A DNA stretch of 8,310 nucleotides, from contig JAKITH010000044.1 of assembly GCA_021648185.1 (NCBI GenBank), positions 1 through 8,310 on the forward strand, read 5' to 3'. Positions 1 through 7,077 of the stretch are shown in pieces (within the stretch, counting starts at the first letter, position 1; every line of letters begins with the position of its first letter). Origin of the DNA: Thiomicrorhabdus sp. GTDB lineage: Bacteria > Pseudomonadota > Gammaproteobacteria > Thiomicrospirales > Thiomicrospiraceae. The notes beneath the pieces are model-generated. The model had not been told where the DNA came from and made no database searches. It worked only from the letters and a program-made list of their open reading frames with translations. The position numbers were made by a program, and so were the translations under genes.

Positions 1-1
1 T

Positions 2-118
2 TCGTATTATACGGATAATCTGTCATTAGTAGATTTACATCCAAAGGGGATTATTCATCATGCCCCATTCTACTCAAAAAGCCTCTTTATTGGCGTAAAT
101 ATGTCATTTATTACGTAG
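2..118 (+). CDS. 3' end of an unidentified gene, possibly an outer-membrane beta-barrel protein (partial)
   Basis: One forward frame is open from the window edge to a TAG at 116-118, giving 38 residues; the other two forward frames close quickly. The last residues, SKSLFIGVNMSFIT, alternate polar and hydrophobic positions and carry an aromatic close to the end. This resembles the closing strand of outer-membrane barrels such as TonB-dependent receptors, although barrels usually end exactly on the aromatic. The stop lies 21 bp before a strong bidirectional terminator, which fits a gene ending here and converging on purL. The fragment is too short to name a family, and an open stretch of this length could arise by chance in AT-rich DNA. 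No start is visible; it would lie outside the window. Confidence 0.4.
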   Translation, partial: SYYTDNLSLVDLHPKGIIHHAPFYSKSLFIGVNMSFIT

Positions 119-139
119 ACTATGTAGATATGGCTATAA

Positions 140-175
140 AAAAGGGTAGGCCTTGAATTCAAGGCCTACCCTTTT
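140..175. terminator. Bidirectional rho-independent terminator (perfect 36-nt palindrome)
   Basis: Positions 140-175 form a perfect inverted repeat centred on GAATTC (155-160), with arms built on AAAAGGGTAGGCC and its complement. Read leftward, the stem runs into six consecutive T (complement of 138-143). Read rightward it ends in four T (172-175) followed by A's. It sits between the presumed end of a rightward gene (118) and the end of leftward purL (292), where a shared terminator for converging transcripts is expected. The leftward U-tract is longer, so purL termination is probably the stronger function. Confidence 0.88.
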
Positions 176-227
176 AAAAATATTACTGCACCTTGTAAGT
201 TTAATGTTTGTAGTGATCTAATAAACC

Positions 228-264
228 TGCAAGGGGGGGGATTTTAATTTACCCCCCCTATGCA
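228..264. repeat. G-run/C-run hairpin just downstream of purL
   Basis: Eight G (233-240) and seven C (252-258) face each other across an AT-only loop, and flanking TGCA (228-231 and 261-264) extends the stem past a small bulge. In the purL direction the hairpin begins 27 bp after the stop codon. No U-tract follows in either direction, so it is not a canonical intrinsic terminator; it may protect the purL mRNA 3' end or help polymerase pause. Apart from this hairpin and the palindrome at 140-175, I see nothing recognisable in the gap 119-291. Confidence 0.6.
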
Positions 265-291
265 AAATCAAAACAATAATTTAACGCTTGC

Positions 292-3200
292 TTACCCAAC
301 CCACTTGCGGGCGTTTCTAAACAAGCGCATCCATGGGGCGTCTTCTGAGTTCCAATCATCGGGATGCCATGAGTTTTGTACGGTTCTAAAGACGCGTTCG
401 GGGTGTGGCATCATAATGGTTACACGGCCATCGGTGGTGGTGAGTCCGGTCATTCCGCCTTCTGTTCCGTTTGGATTAAAAGGGTAACGCTCGGTTGCTT
501 GGCCGGTGGCATCAACATAACGCAAGCCTACTAGGCCTGCTACATCACTGGCTGAGCCTGCACCAAAGTCCATGCGCCCTTCTCCGTGTGCGACGGCGAC
601 GGGTATGCGCGTACCTTCCATTCCTTGTAGCATAATGGAGGGCGATGCTTGAATTTCGACTTGTGAAAAGCGGGCTTCAAATTGCTCCGATTCATTGCGA
701 ACAAACGCAGGCCAGCTTTGTGCCCCGGGAATAATCTCTTTTAAGTTGGATAGCATCTGACAACCGTTACAGACCCCTAATGTAAAAGTGTCTTCACGGT
801 TAAAGAAGGTTTCAAATTCATTGCGCGCACGCTCATCAAAGAGAATGGAATTTGCCCAACCTCGACCAGCTCCGAGTACGTCACCGTAAGAGAAGCCTCC
901 GCAAGCGACCAAGCCTTTATAGTCGGCAAAGGTCACTCGTCCAGACAGCACGTCGGTCATGTGTACGTCCACGGCTTCAAACCCTGCGCGATCAAATGCG
1001 GCGGCCATCTCTTGTTGACCGTTTACGCCTTGCTCGCGCAAGATGGCTACTTTTGGCTTAGGCTTTCCTGTAAATTCAGCGGTAATATCGTCGTTCATAT
1101 CGAAGGTAACGACCGGTGCGATCTGTGTATTTTCATCCTGTTGTATGGCATCAAACTCTTGTTTTGCACATTCATCGTTATCACGCAATGCTTGCATTCT
1201 GTAAGAGGTTTCTGACCACCAAGATTGCAACTGTTTACGCGGCATGTCTAACAGCGTTTTGCCGTGTGACTCAATGACCACTTGATCCGTATCGGAAACG
1301 ACTCCAATCCAATGCGACCAGTAGCTAAGTTGATATTCGGATAAAAGCTCTATAATGGCTTTTTTATCAGACGATTTAAATTGCATAACCACGCCAATTT
1401 CTTCGGAACACATGGCGGCAATCGGTTCACGCCCTAAAACAGACACATCCAGTTTTAAACCACAATGCCCTGCAAAGGCCATTTCTAATACGGTGACCAA
1501 TAAACCACCATCGGAACGATCGTGGTAGGCCAATAACAGCTCTTTTTGCAATAATTTTTGTGTCAATTTAAAGAGGTTTAATAAGCCTTTATAGTGATCT
1601 AAATTGGCTGTTTCATCCCCAATTTGATTGTAAACCTGAGCCAAACAACTGCCACCAATACGGTTTTGACCACGACCCAAATCAATCACTAATAACTCGG
1701 TGTCACCTAAATCGGTTCGTAGTTGGGGTGTGGCGGTTTTGCGCACATCTTCTACGGGCGCAAAGGCGGTAATGTTAACCGACATAGGGGAGATAACCGC
1801 TTTCGCTTCGCCGTCGTCTTCCCATACGGTTTTCATCGACATTGAATCTTTGCCCACTGGCACGGCAATGCCTAAATCGGGACATAGTTCCAAACCAACG
1901 GCTTCTACCGCATCGTACAGTGCGGAATCTTCTCCCGGGTGCCCTGCCGCAGACATCCAGTTGGCCGAAAGCTTAATGTCGGTAATGCACTCAATTTTGG
2001 CACATGCGATATTGGTAATGGCCTCGGCAATCGCTAAACGTGCTGAGGCTTTTGGATTAATAAGGGCGACGGGTGGACGTTCACCAGAGGCCATGGCTTC
2101 ACCGGTGTAGCCGTTATAATCGGAACAAGTAATGCCTGCATTGGCAACGGGTACTTGCCAAGGCCCTACCATTTGATCGCGTGTGACCATCCCTGTAATA
2201 GAGCGATCGCCAATGGTAATTAAAAAGTTTTTACTGGCAATGGTGGGAAGCTTTAATAAACGCTCCGTCACTTCGGTAAAGTCTAAAATCGCCGTTTCAA
2301 AGGCGGCTTGTGGCAAAGAGCGACTCTCAGCGGTGCGGTGCATTTTGGGTGGCTTGCCTAATAAAATATTTAAGGGCATGTCCACGGGATTATTATCAAA
2401 TACCGTATCGTTTACGAGCAACTCTTGTGCTTCGGTGGCTTCACCCACTATGGCGTATAAACAACGTTCACGTTTACAAATGGCTTCAAATTGTTCAATT
2501 TGATCTGGAAAAATCGCGATCACATAACGCTCTTGTGACTCATTACACCAAATTTCCATCGGTGCCATACCGGGTTCATCATTGGGCACGGCACGTAAAT
2601 CAAAAATAGCCCCTCGACCACTGTCGTTGACCAACTCAGGAAAGGCATTGGATAACCCACCCGCGCCCACATCATGAATGGAGGCGATTGGCGATGCTTT
2701 TCCTAAGTAAGTACAACGGTCAATCACCTCTTGCGCACGACGCTCCATCTCTGGATTTTCACGCTGTACCGAGGCAAAATCTAATTTTTCAGACCCCGCG
2801 CCACTGTCGACGGATGAGGCCGCACTGCCGCCTAAGCCAATTAACATAGCAGGCCCGCCCAGTACAACCAGTTTTGCTCCGACAGGAATTTCACCTTTTA
2901 AAACATGCTCGTCACGAATATTGCCTAAACCACCCGCTAACATAATGGGTTTGTGATAACCGCGCATCTCACTGCCGTCGTGTGTGACCAGTGCATTTTC
3001 GTAGGTTCTAAAATAGCCATTAATTGCAGGACGACCAAATTCATTGTTAAACCCTGCCGCGCCCAAAGGGCCTTCAAGCATAATATCCAATGCCGATACA
3101 ATACGAGATGGCTTGCCGTAGTCACGCTCCCAAGGCTGTTTAAATCCAGGAATGTTTAAGTTGGATACGGTGAATCCTGTCAAGCCAGACTTTGGTTTAG

Positions 3201-4164
3201 AGCCACAACCCGTAGCACCTTCATCACGAATTTCTCCCCCCGCTCCAGTGGCCGCACCCGGCCACGGTGAAATTGCGGTAGGATGATTGTGTGTTTCGAC
3301 TTTAATTTGAAAGTGAACGGGTTCTGGGTTGGTTTGGTACACATTGGTTTCTGGATTTGGAAAAAAACGAGTCGCTTGTGGCCCTTCTAATACTGCCGCA
3401 TTATCACTGTAAGCGGACAACACGCCTTCTGGATTTTTTTGAAAGGTATTGCGAATCATGCCAAACAGAGAATAAGGCTTGTCTTGCCCATCAATCGTCC
3501 AGTCGGCATTAAATATTTTATGACGACAATGTTCGGAGTTGGCTTGTGCAAACATCATTAACTCGGCATCGACTGGATTACGCTTTAACCCTTTAAAAGC
3601 ATCCATCAAATAATCAATTTCATCGGGACTGAGAGCCAACCCTAAGTCAATATTGGCTTGCACCAAGGCATCACGGCCATCTGACAGGATATCCACCACT
3701 TGATACGGCTTAGGCGATTGGTGTGAAAACAACCCTTCTAACTCGGCCACATCATAAGAGATTTGTTCCATCATTCGATCGTGCAACAACGCTTCCATTG
3801 CGGATCTGTCTGCATTTGAAACCCCCTCCAAAAAGTACACCACGCCGCGCTCAATACGCTGAACAGAGTCGATGCCACAGGTATGGGTAATGTCGGTTGC
3901 TTTGGAAGACCAAGGTGAGATGGTGCCTAAGCGTGGCGTCACAATGCAAGACTCTGAATTCAATTCAAACGACGACGCTTGTTCGGAACCATTTAATAAG
4001 GTATTAAGGTGCGTACTTTCTTCAACCGATAATTCACTCTTCAAATCAATAAAATACAGGTACTGCGAACGCAGTGCAGCAATATCACCGACTCGTTTCA
4101 GTTTTGTTAACAGTTGATTAAGGCGATAAGCGGAGTGGGCTGAGTTGCCCCAAATAATTTGCAT
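292..4164 (-). CDS. purL: Phosphoribosylformylglycinamidine synthase (FGAM synthetase), large single-chain form
   Basis: Fourth step of de novo purine synthesis, cytoplasmic: FGAR + glutamine + ATP gives FGAM + glutamate + ADP + Pi. The 1290 residues match the single-chain proteobacterial enzyme (E. coli 1295), which fuses the PurS-like, PurL and PurQ parts. Visible in order: N-terminal PurS-like domain (about 1-150) with [17 protein letters not shown] (76-92); a linker; first synthetase half with NSEHCRHK (209-216), [19 protein letters not shown] (289-307) and [11 protein letters not shown] (497-507); second half with [19 protein letters not shown] (652-670), GHPGED (741-746), [11 protein letters not shown] (769-779) and [11 protein letters not shown] (881-891); C-terminal glutaminase with the nucleophile Cys1132 in GVCNGCQ and the His1254/Glu1256 pair in PHPERVFR. 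The frame is intact. The ATG start matches the E. coli N-terminus, and AAAGGA (complement of 4173-4178) lies 8 nt upstream. It follows bamC on the same strand. Confidence 0.98.
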   Translation of the reverse strand: MQIIWGNSAHSAYRLNQLLTKLKRVGDIAALRSQYLYFIDLKSELSVEESTHLNTLLNGSEQASSFELNSESCIVTPRLGTISPWSSKATDITHTCGIDSVQRIERGVVYFLEGVSNADRSAMEALLHDRMMEQISYDVAELEGLFSHQSPKPYQVVDILSDGRDALVQANIDLGLALSPDEIDYLMDAFKGLKRNPVDAELMMFAQANSEHCRHKIFNADWTIDGQDKPYSLFGMIRNTFQKNPEGVLSAYSDNAAVLEGPQATRFFPNPETNVYQTNPEPVHFQIKVETHNHPTAISPWPGAATGAGGEIRDEGATGCGSKPKSGLTGFTVSNLNIPGFKQPWERDYGKPSRIVSALDIMLEGPLGAAGFNNEFGRPAINGYFRTYENALVTHDGSEMRGYHKPIMLAGGLGNIRDEHVLKGEIPVGAKLVVLGGPAMLIGLGGSAASSVDSGAGSEKLDFASVQRENPEMERRAQEVIDRCTYLGKASPIASIHDVGAGGLSNAFPELVNDSGRGAIFDLRAVPNDEPGMAPMEIWCNESQERYVIAIFPDQIEQFEAICKRERCLYAIVGEATEAQELLVNDTVFDNNPVDMPLNILLGKPPKMHRTAESRSLPQAAFETAILDFTEVTERLLKLPTIASKNFLITIGDRSITGMVTRDQMVGPWQVPVANAGITCSDYNGYTGEAMASGERPPVALINPKASARLAIAEAITNIACAKIECITDIKLSANWMSAAGHPGEDSALYDAVEAVGLELCPDLGIAVPVGKDSMSMKTVWEDDGEAKAVISPMSVNITAFAPVEDVRKTATPQLRTDLGDTELLVIDLGRGQNRIGGSCLAQVYNQIGDETANLDHYKGLLNLFKLTQKLLQKELLLAYHDRSDGGLLVTVLEMAFAGHCGLKLDVSVLGREPIAAMCSEEIGVVMQFKSSDKKAIIELLSEYQLSYWSHWIGVVSDTDQVVIESHGKTLLDMPRKQLQSWWSETSYRMQALRDNDECAKQEFDAIQQDENTQIAPVVTFDMNDDITAEFTGKPKPKVAILREQGVNGQQEMAAAFDRAGFEAVDVHMTDVLSGRVTFADYKGLVACGGFSYGDVLGAGRGWANSILFDERARNEFETFFNREDTFTLGVCNGCQMLSNLKEIIPGAQSWPAFVRNESEQFEARFSQVEIQASPSIMLQGMEGTRIPVAVAHGEGRMDFGAGSASDVAGLVGLRYVDATGQATERYPFNPNGTEGGMTGLTTTDGRVTIMMPHPERVFRTVQNSWHPDDWNSEDAPWMRLFRNARKWVG

Positions 4165-4172
4165 GGTTGTTG

Positions 4173-4178
4173 TCCTTT
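4173..4178 (-). promoter_or_regulatory. purL ribosome binding site
   Basis: AAAGGA on the minus strand lies 8 nt before the purL ATG, which supports that start. Its A's directly follow the T-tract of the upstream hairpin, so the terminator-like structure and the translation start signal are contiguous. Confidence 0.75.
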
Positions 4179-4241
4179 AAAAACAAAACCCTCAATAGCA
4201 TACCCAAACCACTTGAAAATGCAGTTTAGGTATAGAGGGTT
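4179..4241 (-). terminator. Terminator-like hairpin after bamC, abutting the purL start
   Basis: On the minus strand, outer arms AACCCTC/GAGGGTT (complement of 4235-4241 and 4187-4193) and an inner stem (4224-4234 with 4199-4209, nine Watson-Crick pairs plus two G-U pairs) enclose a 14-nt loop. A 5-nt bulge on one side separates the two stems. The 3' arm runs into TTTTGTTTTT (including stem T's), typical of an intrinsic terminator. It would end dapA-bamC transcripts, or act as a leader attenuator for purL, since its T-tract reaches the purL ribosome binding site. The bulge makes it weaker than the palindrome at 140-175. Confidence 0.65.
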
Positions 4242-4244
4242 ATA
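4239..4244 (-). promoter_or_regulatory. Possible -10 element for purL
   Basis: The minus strand reads TATAAC here, five of six matches to the sigma-70 -10 consensus, but I find no good -35 at 16-18 bp. It overlaps the first arm of the terminator-like hairpin, so transcription starting about 7 nt downstream (near 4232) would omit the outer arm. The rest of the bamC-purL gap offers no better promoter candidate. Confidence 0.25.
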
Positions 4245-4284
4245 AAACGGTCTAATTTAGAGAGAAGGCTTTCCGAAAATCACC

Positions 4285-5409
4285 TCAATGCGCTAACAAT
4301 CCAAGATGTTCAAAAATATAACGTCTTTGAGATCCATTTAATGGGGTCGCATCATCCGCCGATTGAACGGTTAAAAGAGTTTTTTTAGTGTCTTCGTCAG
4401 ATACGCTTAACTGTAGCTTAACAACACTTGGTAAATCTTGTTGCTCTGAGCTACGCCAAAACGCCAAACTGCTTAAAATGGATTTTTCTTGTTTGATGTT
4501 TTCTGGCACTTCGACCCAAAGAGAGTAGTGTGCTGAATCGGTCTGGTTTACCTTCCAGTCGGCTCGGTAAATCATCGCCTGTAAATAACTCCACCCTTTG
4601 TCTACACTGGCACGTAAAACAAGGTGACTAAACTCCTCACCTTCGACCAGTTCAACCATTTGCTCTGAAACCTGTAGTTGTTCTAAGGCTTTATCGCGAC
4701 TGGAGCCAAAAAACACCATGGCTTGGTACAACGCTTGCGCTTCCATCTCTGGGCGATAAGGTTTGATTTTCCAACGTTCGGATCCTTCTACCGAGGCATT
4801 CACCTCTGGCGAATAGAGCATGTGGTGACTGAAATAAACCCGTGTTCGCGCCGCGTCAGCGTCTGTTTCAACGCGTACCACAAACTTATCAAAAACCCCT
4901 TCCGCCAATTCAGGACGCCAGCTATTCAATAGCTTGGTAATTAACCCGATATCATCTTGAGGCACTAACTCTGTACGTTTAAGGTATTCTGTTCTCAGTA
5001 CACCAATGTCTTTACGCTCTTCTGCAATGGTAAACCCAAAGTTTTGCAAAAACTGTTTTACATTTTGCCAAACTTGCTCACTCTCAACCGACTCAATCTC
5101 CAACCAGCGTTCAGATAAGTTCGATTTTATCGCCAAACCCTCCGCATGGAAAGTTGGAATATAATCATGCTCGCCTTGCTCTGGTTTTTTGTCCAGCTCA
5201 AGCTGAGCCAACGTCTCGGCTAACTGGCTTTTGGCTTGACCCGGATTAAATAAGTTAGGAGGCATTTCCAGTGTTTGGACAATTTCTGTTTCACTGTCAC
5301 GATAGTTGCTCTGATAGGTGTTTTCAGAGTTCTGAAACATTGAACAACCGCTTAACCCTAAGGTTGCAACGGAGGCCGAAATGAAAAATATTCTTTTAGA
5401 TAGGTGCAT
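4285..5409 (-). CDS. bamC: Outer-membrane protein assembly factor BamC (lipoprotein-34, NlpB)
   Basis: BamC is an accessory lipoprotein of the BAM complex, which inserts beta-barrel proteins into the outer membrane; it binds BamD. The 374 residues (E. coli 344) begin with a lipoprotein signal peptide: basic Lys5-Arg6, a hydrophobic core, then lipobox LSGC with Cys22 as the lipidated residue. Ser at +2 does not signal inner-membrane retention. Residues 23-96 are polar and low in predictable structure, as in the BamD-binding lasso. Two repeated domains follow: about 97-245, opening RWLEIESVESEQVWQNVKQF and including GVLRTEYL (136-143), and about 258-372, opening HLVLRASVDKGWSYL. The identification rests on this architecture and the position after dapA, 56 bp away, as in E. 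coli. AAAGGG lies only 2 nt before the ATG, an unusually short spacing, but the signal peptide supports this start and no better upstream codon is visible. Confidence 0.93.
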   Translation of the reverse strand: MHLSKRIFFISASVATLGLSGCSMFQNSENTYQSNYRDSETEIVQTLEMPPNLFNPGQAKSQLAETLAQLELDKKPEQGEHDYIPTFHAEGLAIKSNLSERWLEIESVESEQVWQNVKQFLQNFGFTIAEERKDIGVLRTEYLKRTELVPQDDIGLITKLLNSWRPELAEGVFDKFVVRVETDADAARTRVYFSHHMLYSPEVNASVEGSERWKIKPYRPEMEAQALYQAMVFFGSSRDKALEQLQVSEQMVELVEGEEFSHLVLRASVDKGWSYLQAMIYRADWKVNQTDSAHYSLWVEVPENIKQEKSILSSLAFWRSSEQQDLPSVVKLQLSVSDEDTKKTLLTVQSADDATPLNGSQRRYIFEHLGLLAH

Positions 5410-5465
5410 AACCCTTTAGAGCCTTTATAATCAACGTGTTACGTTTACATTTTCTACTGTATGAT

Positions 5466-6344
5466 TTATACGTTTACGCCTGCATCTTGTAATGCTTTTA
5501 ATACAATAGGTTGGCACGCTTCAGAAAGTGGTGTTAATGGCATACGAATCATTCCGCCCATTAATCCCATTTTAGACAATGCCCACTTTACAGGAATGGG
5601 GTTCGATTCAATAAAAATATCACGATGAATCGCTTGCAATGGTTTATCCAGTTGATGCGCTTTTTCCGCATCCCCTGCCAAAGCGGCCGCATAAACCTCA
5701 TGAACCTGTTGTGGCACAATATTGGCTGTTACAGAGATGCCGCCATGACCGCCTGCTAAAATAAAATCAACTGCGGTTGCGTCATCGCCCGTATATAAAT
5801 CAAAGCCATCCTCCACGCCCGCTTTAATTTGTGCAACGCGCTCTACCTCACCGGTGGCTTCTTTCATGCCAATAATATTTTTGACTTTGGATAAACGAAT
5901 CACGGTTTCAGGCAGCATATCTACGGCGGTACGACCGGGAACGTTGTAAAGTATTTGAGGGATATCAACGGTTTCTGCAATTTTTTGATGGTGCAAAAAC
6001 AACCCTTCTTGTGTGGGTTTATTGTAATAAGGTGTAACCAAAAGACAGGCATCCACACCCGCTTCTTTTGCACAAGCGGTTAATTGTATCGCTTCGGAAG
6101 TAGAGTTAGCGCCTGTTCCAGCTATCACTGGAATGCGCTTGTTTACTTTTTGAACCACAAAATGAACCACCTCACAGTGCTCTGCTACATCAAGCGTGGC
6201 GGACTCTCCGGTTGTACCCATTGTTACAATCGCATCGGTTTTAGATTCGACATGAAATTCAATCAATTTTTCAAGTGACTCAAAATCTACGGAACCATCT
6301 TCTAACATTGGGGTGACTAATGCCACCATACTGCCTCTAAACAC
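5466..6344 (-). CDS. dapA: 4-hydroxy-tetrahydrodipicolinate synthase (dihydrodipicolinate synthase)
   Basis: Condenses pyruvate with aspartate semialdehyde, the first committed step of lysine and diaminopimelate synthesis, in the cytoplasm. The frame is open from a TTG at 6359, but I place the start at GTG 6344. GGAG (complement of 6354-6357), overlapping that TTG, then becomes a ribosome binding site 9 nt upstream, and the protein is 292 residues opening MFRGSMVALVTP, like E. coli DapA (292, MFTGSIVALVTP). With this numbering the catalytic set falls as in E. coli: Thr44-Thr45 in GTTGES, Tyr133 and Arg138 in LYNVPGR, and Schiff-base Lys161 in GMKEATG. Allosteric-site residues Ser48, Ala49, His56, Asn80, Glu84 and Tyr106 are present; position 53 is Val rather than His. 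It is probably the first gene of a dapA-bamC operon, with a promoter at about 6387-6415. Confidence 0.97.
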   Translation of the reverse strand: MFRGSMVALVTPMLEDGSVDFESLEKLIEFHVESKTDAIVTMGTTGESATLDVAEHCEVVHFVVQKVNKRIPVIAGTGANSTSEAIQLTACAKEAGVDACLLVTPYYNKPTQEGLFLHHQKIAETVDIPQILYNVPGRTAVDMLPETVIRLSKVKNIIGMKEATGEVERVAQIKAGVEDGFDLYTGDDATAVDFILAGGHGGISVTANIVPQQVHEVYAAALAGDAEKAHQLDKPLQAIHRDIFIESNPIPVKWALSKMGLMGGMIRMPLTPLSEACQPIVLKALQDAGVNV

Positions 6345-6353
6345 GGCGATTTT

Positions 6354-6357
6354 CTCC
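6354..6357 (-). promoter_or_regulatory. dapA ribosome binding site deciding a GTG start
   Basis: The minus strand reads GGAG here, 9 nt before GTG 6342-6344. It overlaps the TTG at 6357-6359 that opens the longest frame, and a start at that TTG would have no Shine-Dalgarno sequence. This is the main argument for the shorter DapA. Confidence 0.75.
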
Positions 6358-6386
6358 AAACAATTAACGCAACAATAAAAAGTGTA

Positions 6387-6415
6387 ATACTAACCGTTCC
6401 CCCCTGACACTTCAA
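6387..6415 (-). promoter_or_regulatory. Predicted sigma-70 promoter for dapA-bamC
   Basis: On the minus strand, TTGAAG (complement of 6410-6415) and TAGTAT (complement of 6387-6392) are separated by 17 bp, each matching four of six consensus bases. The spacer contains a run of six G (complement of 6399-6404). The position, 43 bp upstream of the dapA GTG, suits a short leader. This is a by-eye match to a loose consensus. Confidence 0.4.
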
Positions 6416-6477
6416 CCAATTATCCAAAATCTACAGATAGAAAGGCACATAATGACAGTAGATCTATCGTTAACCTA

Positions 6478-6506
6478 TTGCGAAGCAATTCAAAAGTTGT
6501 CATACT
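6478..6506 (+). promoter_or_regulatory. Predicted sigma-70 promoter for the peroxiredoxin-phoH pair
   Basis: TTGCGA (6478-6483) and CATACT (6501-6506) are spaced by 17 bp, four of six matches each. The expected start near 6513 would give a leader of about 30 nt before ATG 6544, containing the ribosome binding site AGGAAG (6530-6535). AATTCAA occurs at 6487-6493 and again at 6508-6514, on either side of the -10, and might be a regulator site. Confidence 0.4.
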
Positions 6507-6543
6507 GAATTCAATAGATATCATTACTTAGGAAGCATACTAA

Positions 6544-7041
6544 ATGAGTCAAAATCATTCTCCTATTACCCTCGGACAATCCTTACCAGATTTTTCAGTT
6601 GAAACCACTGCTGAGTCCCCTCTGACCTCTCAAGACTTACTCGGTCACTACACGGTTATTTATTTTTACCCTAAAGACAGCACACCGGGTTGCACCACGG
6701 AAGGTCGAGACTTTAATCAGCTATTGCCCGAATTTTCTTCGCTCAATACGATAATTTATGGCGCCTCCATGGATTCAATGAAGCGTCACCACAACTTTAA
6801 AACCAAACAGGGATTTGAGTTTGAACTGATTTCAGACCCTGAAGGGACGTTTTGCGGGCTATTTAATGTATATCAACTCAAAAAGAATTTTGGAATTGAG
6901 TACATGGGCATTGTTCGCAGTACATTTTTATTTGACCCCAAAGGCATCTTGATTCACGAATGGCGCAAAGTAAAGGTGAAAGGACACGCCCAAGAAGTAC
7001 TGGAAACGATTCAAGCACACCAGCGAGACCAATCAGACTAA
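6544..7041 (+). CDS. bcp: Thioredoxin-dependent thiol peroxidase, Bcp/PrxQ family peroxiredoxin
   Basis: Reduces hydrogen peroxide and organic hydroperoxides in the cytoplasm, using thioredoxin or a similar donor. The 165 residues have the AhpC/TSA thioredoxin fold. The peroxidatic motif YPKDSTPGCTTEG places Cys50 as the attacking thiol, with Thr47 and Pro48 of the TPxC signature before it. The conserved Arg is probably Arg125 in IVRSTFLFDPKG. The E. coli-type resolving cysteine five residues after the peroxidatic one is absent (Arg55 here). The only other cysteine is Cys104 in GTFCGLF, which could resolve the disulfide in its place, or the enzyme may work by a 1-Cys cycle. The start has AGGAAG 8 nt upstream. 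The gene diverges from dapA and is followed after 36 bp by the phoH-like gene, probably in one operon. Confidence 0.93.
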   Translation: MSQNHSPITLGQSLPDFSVETTAESPLTSQDLLGHYTVIYFYPKDSTPGCTTEGRDFNQLLPEFSSLNTIIYGASMDSMKRHHNFKTKQGFEFELISDPEGTFCGLFNVYQLKKNFGIEYMGIVRSTFLFDPKGILIHEWRKVKVKGHAQEVLETIQAHQRDQSD

Positions 7042-7065
7042 CTTATACCCCCCCACTCTTCCAAT

Positions 7066-7070
7066 GGAGA
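7066..7070 (+). promoter_or_regulatory. Ribosome binding site of the PIN-PhoH gene
   Basis: GGAGA lies 7 nt before ATG 7078, supporting that start. A run of seven C (7048-7054) lies between the bcp stop and this site. No terminator is visible in the 36-bp gap, so transcription probably continues from bcp. Confidence 0.7.
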
Positions 7071-7077
7071 AAACGCA

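Noticed and set aside
2937..3125. Minus-strand open frame of 62 codons
   Set aside because: It lies in an alternative frame inside purL, where the real frame encodes highly conserved PurL sequence without interruption.
260..3159. Several forward-strand open frames of 62-136 codons across this interval, and 3872-4117
   Set aside because: They lie wholly or mostly antisense within purL, lack plausible ribosome binding sites or domain signatures, and are explained as shadows of a long conserved coding frame.
4723..4932. Forward open frame of 69 codons inside bamC, and another at 6084-6278 inside dapA
   Set aside because: Both are antisense to confidently identified genes and show no recognisable protein features.
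5440..5477. Direct repeat TACGTTTAC at 5440-5448 and 5469-5477, and AACGT/ACGTT inverted repeat at 5433-5445, around the dapA stop
   Set aside because: The repeats are short, one copy overlaps the dapA coding end, and neither forms a convincing terminator or operator.
6459..6466. Palindrome TAGATCTA in the dapA-bcp intergenic region
   Set aside because: Eight-base palindromes are expected by chance at this scale, and no known operator matches.
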